Made by a program: the position numbers and the translations under genes. From Rhabditophanes sp. KR3021 (Eukaryota > Nematoda > Chromadorea > Rhabditida > Alloionematidae): a stretch of DNA of 64,000 nucleotides. A model generated the notes under the pieces. That model was not told the origin of the DNA. It was given only the letters and a program-made list of their open reading frames with translations, and did not search any database. The stretch spans positions 1,364,001 through 1,428,000 of the forward strand of contig CAUJLY010000001.1 of the NCBI GenBank assembly GCA_963281155.1, read 5' to 3'. Shown piece after piece: positions 56,717 to 64,000 of this stretch. How positions within the stretch are numbered: the stretch's first letter is position 1; each line of letters opens with the position of its first letter.

Positions 56717-57346
56717 CTAGATTACTATAAAATCTGAATAATAGAATCATAATAACCGAATTTAAGATTGTTTTAAAACACTTGTGAAATTAGCGATTTA
56801 ATAATTAAACAAGAATCTACAATGAGTTGTTTATTACAACCATTTTCCACCTTCATATTCTGTTTCCAAGTCCAATAATTTCCTAATGCTTCCTTTATCA
56901 CCAATTAACAAACACATTCTCATTTTTATTTATTCACTCCTCTAAAAGATACTACCGTCCTGTTTCCCGTCTATTTGCACAATTAAAAATTCTACATATC
57001 CTCATCTAACAACAACTAAACTACAAATAAAATATTTCCTAACAACATGTAACTCATATATTTATACATCTTACAGCTTAATATTATACACCATCCCACT
57101 AGTACCTTTTTTAGGTAGAGAAAAACAAACTTTCCCTTGACAATGCACTATCATAGAATCCTGTTTTGAAGTGACACTATCAAACTGTATATAAATAATG
57201 AACTGTGTAACAAGTTGACACATCTTTCAGAGGCTGCTAAGGTTGTTGCAATTATTATTTGACGTTTTATTTTGTCATTAATATTAGATGGTTTTCGATA
57301 TTTTTATTTGAAACTTATTTAATTATTTGATTTTAGGGATAATAAA
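56717..57346. other. Divergent upstream region, no supported gene
   Basis: Lies between the starts of two divergent genes; presumably holds both promoters. Confidence 0.45.
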
Positions 57347-58233
57347 ATGAAAGTCTCTTTTTGCTGTTTTCTTTTTTTGTTGCAGATCTATTCAATGTAA
57401 GTTTTATTAATTATACGAGCTAATAAAAAATCTACCCCAGTTATTCATCTAAACTCCTAAACAAACCAAATTCAAAGTCTCAAACAAAAATCTTTGTCAT
57501 TACACCTACATATAGAAGACTCACCAGATTCGCTGATCTGACAGCAATGTCCAACAGTTTGCGTGGTATTGAAAACGTACATTGGCTCGTTATAGAAGAT
57601 GGCATCAGAAAGCTTGATGGTGTGGAGAAGATCATTAAGTCTACTGAAATCCCGTACACTTACTTAGTAGCCAAAACACCTCCTGGCACTCCTAGACGGG
57701 GATGGTATCAAAGAGATGTCGGGATTGGTTATTTGGTCAAATACAGAAAACAACTTTTGCAGAATAATCAACATGGAGTTGTGTATTTTGGAGATGATGA
57801 CAATACTTATGATCGTCGCCTTTTCACATCATACATTAGAAAAGTTAAGAAAGTGGGATGTTGGGCGGTTGGAATGTCTTCCTCGCCAATCGAATCTCAA
57901 AAAGTAATCAATGGAAAAGTTGTCGGTTACAACTCATGGTACGCTCCAGATAGAGAATTCGCCCTTGATTTTGCTGCTTTTGCCATTTCCTTACATTTAT
58001 TCGTTGCCAATCCACAAGCACGTCTAACTAATCACCCAGAACAATACGGTCACAGTCCAGAACCCATCTTATTAAAAGCACTCAAACTTAAAAAAAGTGA
58101 CCTTGAGCCTATTGGGTACAACAGCAAAATGAATGAAGTCTTAGTCTGGCACACCAAGACAGTCGACATTACTAAGATGTTCGGAAAACGTGAAAAGATG
58201 GATTCTGTTTTCGGGTATGCTGTTGAATTGTAA
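57347..58233 (+). CDS. GT43 beta-1,3-glucuronyltransferase
   Basis: Two exons (57347-57396, 57441-58233; 44-nt intron) encode 280 residues. A short N-terminal hydrophobic segment (VSFCCFLFLLQIYSI) fits a type II Golgi anchor, with an unusually short stem before IFVITPTYRRLTRFADLTAM, the conserved start of the GT43 domain. The metal/UDP-binding DxD is DDD at about residues 135-137 (VVYFGDDDNTYD). Also present are WLVIED, PEPILLKAL with the likely catalytic-base Glu, and the C-terminal VLVWHTKT. The enzyme transfers glucuronic acid from UDP-GlcA to galactose, for example completing the proteoglycan linkage tetrasaccharide (C. elegans SQV-8) or modifying other glycans. Which paralogue this is cannot be told. 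All key motifs are intact. Confidence 0.9.
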
Positions 58234-58410
58234 TTATTATTTAATACGTCTTTCTGTATATGTTTGACTATGAACAAATCCGTGACATTATGTATAATTG
58301 TAGTCTATATGTTATTGTAAATAAATGAATTAAAAAGAGATGGAAGACACAATTGTTTATTATTTACGATTAAAGACAAAATTAGTTATTATTATTACCT
58401 CCCCTTGTTG

Positions 58411-61400
58411 TTACTTATTATAACAAACAGAATACGAAGAACTGATCAAATTGTAAGGAAATACAGCTTGCAAATCATCGTACGTCAAGAAACTAGATTC
58501 CTTGACAACATCCTCTAGAATGATGTTGATTGATTTGAGGTTTGGACAATGTTCGTGATCAGAACAACCTACTATTTGGAGAAGACCACATGACATAATA
58601 GTTAGGAATTCACGCATCTTTGCAGCTTGATCATTCGTCCCGCATATTGTAAAGAGAACCGAACATATAGAATCTAGAGCTACTGGAACAGCTGTTGCGT
58701 TGTTTGCCATGGCTAAAAAAAGAAATAAGCAACATATTTATTAATCAACTTACAATGATTAGACGTTTTGATGGCTGATTGAAGTTGTGCAGACAACCTT
58801 GGCAGTGCTAGACCAGCGAAAACTAGTAGTAAGTTGCAGATCAAGTGAATTTCATTGCTATCCTTCAACTGCAAGGACGGTATTTCTTGTTCAATTAAAT
58901 TGACTAGTAACATATCCACATCTTTTTCTAGGGCTAGTGCGGAGAAAAGTTCATCGTTGCGGATTTTTTGTTCAATGTTGAATTCTTTGTACATTATGGT
59001 GGCGTGGGAGTGCATAAATTGAAGGCGTTTCTTGAAGACGGCTCCCCCGGCTTCGTATAGCATCTTTTTAAAGGACATTAGTATGCCGACGATGGTTAAG
59101 CGGTTGATGAAGAAGTGGATTGCTTGGGAACTGGCGGAGAGTTGGCCTTTCTTTTTGGGTTCATTTTCGTGCTCCCCAAGTCTGTCTAATATTTCCTTTA
59201 TCTTGCCGGGATTAGTAAAGAATCTTTTAGCTTCCTGCAAAACCATCTTATTAGAAATTGTCAATTTGATTAATTCCATTATCTGAGCAGCTGTCTGCCA
59301 TACAATATGATCGCAAATCGTCTTAACGCCAAATGGACCTATCAAAGTAGCCAAAGCTCTTAATTCAGCTGGATCGGTGTAATGTTCAGGCAACGGACCA
59401 ACATATTCGTGAGTTGCTGTAAAAGTGAATGTATGTGGTGAAAATTGTACTGAACCATTCGAGGCCTTCTTCAAAACAGCAGCGACGTAGTACTTGATAT
59501 ACAATGAAGTGAACGTCTCATTATTATAAATATCGGCTGTTAAAGTTTCTTGACACAAAACGGCAGTGAATAGTTTTTGTAAATCCATTCCTAAACTACG
59601 TTCTACTAGTTGAAGGACTGCTAGTTCTGAATTCACAAAGGATAATAAGTCTGATGGTCTGGCAAGCATTTTCTTTTCGTTATCCAAGAAGAAGCGCATC
59701 ATAAATAATGAAATCAAGTTCTTTTCGTAAAAGGTTATCACGTAGTCTCGAGGAACGAAGACATTGTCAAACACTCTGAAGCTTTCCCAGGCCTGCAAAT
59801 ATTGTTAAATGTTAGAAAAGTATTATAGTTTTGTGTTTTAAAATGTAAGCCACCAAGTTTTCTGGTTAGGATTATTTTGCTTCAAATGTAGAGTGTGTTT
59901 AGCAGAATACTTTGGTTATCAAATTTTAAACATGGATCTTCTAAAATACACATTTGAAGGAGTCTACAAGCTGTCTCATGCAAAGGCTCAATTAATAGGG
60001 CAAGTAATAATTGAGAAATGATATCTCTACTGATTTTGAATTATATTTTTATATATTTGTTAACTCCCAATAAGTACCTGCACAGCATTCACTAGTTCAA
60101 TCATCATATTCAATTGTTTGTCATGAATGGTCAGAGAATCTCTGTGTATTCTTAAAGATTCAGTGCCTGCCATACTAACATCATCCGGAATTCGTTGTTG
60201 TCCTTTAATAAGCGGAGCTTTATTACTAAGATCGATTAATTCAGCACACCTTAGAGCAGATGCATTCAAATTAAGCTCGTTTTCTGTATTAATCATTTGA
60301 AAAGTTAAAGTTGCTAATCTTTTTCCGATATCTTCTAATAATAATGTACAGCAATTGTATGATTTCTTTGTAATACTATCATGTTCTTCGGGGCACATTT
60401 CATGCAAGCAATTCTCAAAATCTGCCGTCATTTTGGGGTAACTGATGCAGTATTTAGTAGAATTGGTTAACATCTTAGCCTCCTCAAACTGATCTTTCAA
60501 TTGATCAGGGTAAAAGACAAAATTTTCTAAACTCGAGCATTCCATCAAAAAAGAATTCAAATCTCCAATCAAACGGAAATGAAAGACAATTGTATTTATA
60601 TGAACAACTAATTTTCTGTTCGAGCCCAAATCAAAACCATAGTTTTGTGCACTAGCATTAGCTTGTATTCTAAACCAATCTAATTTGACATCATCGTACG
60701 TTTCTTTATTTGGCTTGATAGTTTCACACATTGAGTCAGCTATGGATTGAAGTCTCGCACCATCGTCCCGTTTTAGTAAATCTAAGACTTGGGGCAAGTA
60801 TTGGCCCATCGCATGCAGACCATTATTCTTGATATATTTGAAGTAATAGTTGGAAACAACTTTTCCATATTTTTCAGTTAGAGTTCTTAATTGGAGGACG
60901 TAGAAAATAAGCTCAGGAAGTTGTCTGTCGCTGCCAAAACCTTGAATTTTTTGTTTCTTTACTGATTGAGGCCATTCGTGGAAATGGCGGAGGTACCAAT
61001 TTATTTCATCACGTGCATAAGCCATTCCCATCAAAGCAAATAGAATTTTGGGACCTAATATTCCGGGTTCATCTTCATACAACAAGGCTAAATCACGAAG
61101 AGCTTCTCTCAGAAATTTGCGTCTGCCTTGGTGAATTGTAGGGGCAGTTTGGATTGCTATATTATGCAATTCTTTAACTTCACTAACTTTTTTGCCTGAA
61201 GACTTCATAGATTCAAAGAAGTCAATGAAAGTTGGATGGATATGTAAGACTTCATCCCTGAATAATTTGACTACGATTGAAGTTTGTAAGGCTGCACTCC
61301 ACATTGTATTAATTGTAATGTCATTCAACAAGTTATTGGGACATATTAGACATGAAAGAACTATCCACTGTTCCATTTGATCCATCGATAACAACTCGCA

Positions 61401-62177
61401 ATTCATCGTTTCAGTCTGTGCAACAGACAGCAATTGGCTTGGAGTATTAGTCAACGACAAAAGATTAGCATTTCTCCAAGTCTCCGCAACTATATTCCTC
61501 TGTCCATAAATTTTTGAAACTGATATTAAAGATGATTTAATCAGCAAAGTAACTGGACTAAAGTCTTCATTTAATTTCTTATAAGGATTATCAAAATCAA
61601 CAATCATTTGTCCCATTCTCGGGTAAGATGGTTCATTGCATCCATTCGTCATTTCATGACACAAGTTAAACATTGACAGAACGGCTTTTCGATCATCGAT
61701 TCGTGACATTAAGATCATTAAGGAGATATAGTTGGAAACTAAGTTTAGATAAGATAATGTTAAGTCAAAATTGAGGGTGATGTCTAAGGAGCGGTAGGAC
61801 ATATTCATTTTTGTAAATAATTCCATGATATGATCTTTGAGATCGAGGACGTCTATGAAGGTTGTGTAGTAAAGATGAAGAGCTTTCATTATTTCCAATT
61901 TTTGTTTTCTAACGTTTTCAAATGTATTCTAAAAAAGTTGTATTTATAAAAATTAAATTTTGTTTACCTGATTATTTCTCAAATCGGACTGTGGAAATTT
62001 CTTCAACAATGCTTTAACAGCCGCATCAATAGGTTTTTCATACAAAAACTTAGGTCTCAATTTGGGATCAAAACAGGCTTTTTTGATATTATAAAGTCTT
62101 GTCATTAATCCAATGGTTCTATCATTAAGAATAGTTAGCTTTTCAGCAAATTTTAGCGAATTCGAACCGGAGGTCAT
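58411..62177 (-). CDS. gex-3: WAVE-complex subunit Nckap1/HEM
   Basis: Four exons (62177-61968, 61928-60078, 59792-58754, 58712-58411) give 1133 residues, against about 1128 for human NCKAP1. Diagnostic stretches include [20 protein letters not shown] and [17 protein letters not shown] at the N-terminus, [20 protein letters not shown] in the middle, and [40 protein letters not shown] and [20 protein letters not shown] towards the C-terminus. All are typical of the HEM family. The protein is the membrane-proximal scaffold of the WAVE regulatory complex with Sra1/GEX-2, WAVE, Abi and Brk1, linking Rac to Arp2/3-driven actin assembly. All joins are frame-keeping with canonical sites, and no frameshift is seen over 3.7 kb. 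Confidence 0.96.
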
Positions 62178-62711
62178 CTTTTAAATAATACAAAATAAAT
62201 AGGTTGATTTTTTAACACAAATACAGTTGAATGATGAGTCAATAAGCATACAACTTTTAAAATGCACTCGATTGGCCGCGCCGTCGATTAGTGGTTGGAT
62301 GTGCGATAAAGTTGATTGGGAGAGATGCCTAATTGAAGAGACGATGGGAAATACAATATATTAGATTGGACCACATTTAATACAATAAAATATTTAGCTT
62401 TATTTTTATTAAAGGAACACATGTTTAAAGATATTTTATTATAATAAAGATAATTTATCTGATTTAGTGAGTATAATACTTACAATATCGTTATTGCTTA
62501 TTTTTTGATAAGTATAAGTCCCAATCACTGGTTTCCATAAAATGAAATGTAAGACACCTCATACCAGTATTACGATTAATAATAACATGATTAAATGACA
62601 GGAGAGTCTAATCTTATTTTTGACGAGTTGTCTAATCCTATTCCCACTTCTCCTTAACTGGTATAATAGGTGTTGAAGATAGTTTAATTATGTAGTGGAT
62701 GGTAATATAAT
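62178..62711. other. Upstream region of gex-3, no other gene
   Basis: AT-rich, with one short GC-rich patch near 62275-62300. No gene or RNA recognised. Confidence 0.45.
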
Positions 62712-63240
62712 TTATTCCTTTTGTTCCCAGTTCATGATAATTAATTGAAGTTGCTTGAAATAGTAACATTTTTGATCAATTAGCTTGAAAACTTCCAGAT
62801 CTGGATTAGCTTCAGCCATTCGAACATCACTATCATTTATATCAATTAAATCTGAAGTAAAGTAAAATTCTTTTAATGTTCTAGATAACGAACATAAAAA
62901 GTTAATTCGTAGATGGATCTGGACAAGTATTAGCGTCGAATTGATTCAAATAACATATCTTAGATATTACTTTAGTTGCACTAATAAAATCACTTGTGAT
63001 ATTATACTTTTTGGTTATAGTCAGACAGTCAACTTTATTCTTAAAAGGTTGCAAACATTTCATCAAACAAGCCTTTCAATGGAATTTATTTGATATTTTC
63101 AAAAGAATCATTTTTTAGATTGATATAGATGAATCAAACTTCTTTGATTTCATAATTATGTCAACATTGTGCAAAATATTCAATTAATTTGGTCGCTGTT
63201 AGTACAACATATTTCAATCCGTATTTTGATTTTGCAAGAA
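62712..63240 (-). pseudogene. Decayed LRR-like protein gene
   Basis: Minus-strand pieces in order: LKYVVLTATKLIEYFAQC, stop, HNYEIKEV, stop, then (frame change) NKVDCLTITKKYNITSDFIS and ATKVISKICYLNQFDANT. After another frame change come FLCSLSRTLKEFYFTSDLID, DVRMAEANPDLEVFKLIDQK and a terminal NWEQKE. The spacing of Leu/Ile/Phe resembles the leucine-rich C-terminal halves of F-box/LRR-like proteins. At least three stops and two frame changes show inactivation. A frame at 63775-63655 (starting MFNAVNNELRCCN) might be its lost first exon, but this is only proximity. Confidence 0.5.
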
Positions 63241-64000
63241 AGTAAATTAATTTAATTTAATTGAGATTGAGATTATTCATCCAATTTCTTCCCTTGCCTG
63301 TTTCGAATTTAAAAAGGTCAAAGATGTATGCAATGATCGAAAAATTCTTTAGGGTTGGGCAAAGTTCTTTAATTCTTTTTAGAAAGTGCAAGAATTTAAG
63401 AAGAGATTTCTACATCATTTGTTGCAGGAATTATGTTATATTAATTTCTTTAACAGCATATGCTTTTGTTTATAATGGAGTTAATATCTTTTAAGCATGC
63501 CTAACCTATCAAACTGTATGAAAATGTATTTAGAAGCAAATTCTGCATTTATTTTTTTAGATAAATTAGAGAATCCCACCATAAGGGAGGCAACTTTTCA
63601 TATTTATCATATAATTTCCTTTCATAAATAAAAGATTTTTTGAAGAAATTACCGGCAATTCTATTGGTTGACTACGTAAAGTCATGCCGTAACTCAATGA
63701 AAAATTTTCAGCGTCAGTTATTTCTCCAATCTCAGGATTACAGCAACGAAGTTCATTGTTAACAGCATTAAACATCAATTTATTAGTCTTAGATATGTTA
63801 AGGGTTCCCCCTAAATCTACATACTACTATTGTATATGTATATTTTTTACGTCTTAGTTATTATATATGTGCCCCCTTTCCTTAATAAAACATCTTTGCT
63901 TGCTCCCTTCTCGTTAACAAAATAGAACAACCAATATAGAACCTAATGTTCTGCATTGGTTAAGAATATGAGGTTGATTTAGGGCTTTCAACCATACCCT
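63241..64000. other. Right-edge intergenic region
   Basis: AT-rich; no supported gene apart from the possible exon mentioned for the preceding pseudogene. Contains the imperfect hairpin at 63929-63961. Confidence 0.4.
63929..63961. repeat. Imperfect 14-bp inverted repeat (hairpin)
   Basis: Arms AACCAATATAGAAC and GTTCTGCATTGGTT pair at 12 of 14 positions across a 5-nt loop. It could be a transposon end, a terminator-like hairpin or chance. Confidence 0.5.

Overview
This window is nuclear DNA from a nematode. The evidence is AT-rich sequence with very short introns (mostly 36-50 nt, GT...AG), several chemoreceptor types found in nematodes (Srg-, Srx-, Sre- and Str/Srd-like), a secreted nematode-type fatty-acid-binding protein, and clear relatives of C. 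elegans gck-3, snx-6, alh-13 and gex-3. The genus cannot be fixed from this sequence. No bacterial, viral or plasmid region is evident. Start and splice positions were worked out by hand from reading frame, GT/AG sites and family conservation, so termini are approximate where stated.

Layout. 0-6.4 kb: an Srg-like receptor with two decayed relatives, an aldo-keto-reductase-like protein lacking most of its catalytic residues, and a secreted FABP. 8-15.6 kb: a three-finger-domain membrane protein, the kinase gck-3 and the retromer-type sorting nexin snx-6. 18-25 kb: an accessory block of Srx receptors, a large LRR-like protein, decayed copies of both, and a broken BTB gene. 25.5-28 kb: pyroglutamyl-peptidase I and five tRNA genes, one Gly and four identical Glu copies. 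28.8-36.6 kb: small secreted, membrane and RNA-binding genes, a DHHC palmitoyltransferase and an F-box protein. 37-47 kb: gene-poor, with a 148-bp direct repeat, a tiny three-exon PMP3/UPF0057 gene, tRNA-Ile, an alanine-rich secreted protein, a probable TIR transposon and an Sre-like receptor. 47.6-62.2 kb: mostly conserved genes, namely P5CS, an NK-2 homeobox, an Str-type receptor, an Aurora-like kinase, a GT43 glucuronyltransferase and the WAVE-complex subunit gex-3. The right edge holds a decayed LRR-like gene.

The conserved genes cover osmotic and ion-transport signalling (gck-3), endosome-to-Golgi sorting (snx-6), proline and ornithine synthesis (P5CS), actin nucleation (gex-3), mitosis (Aurora-like) and glycan synthesis (GT43). 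They are scattered and do not form an obvious operon. Between them lie fast-evolving environmental-response families with many dead copies.

Five otherwise intact genes are each broken by a one-base change in a homopolymer (P5CS twice, snx-6, the DHHC gene and the Srg receptor). In each case correcting one base restores a full-length family match, so residual consensus error in the assembly is more likely than pseudogenisation.
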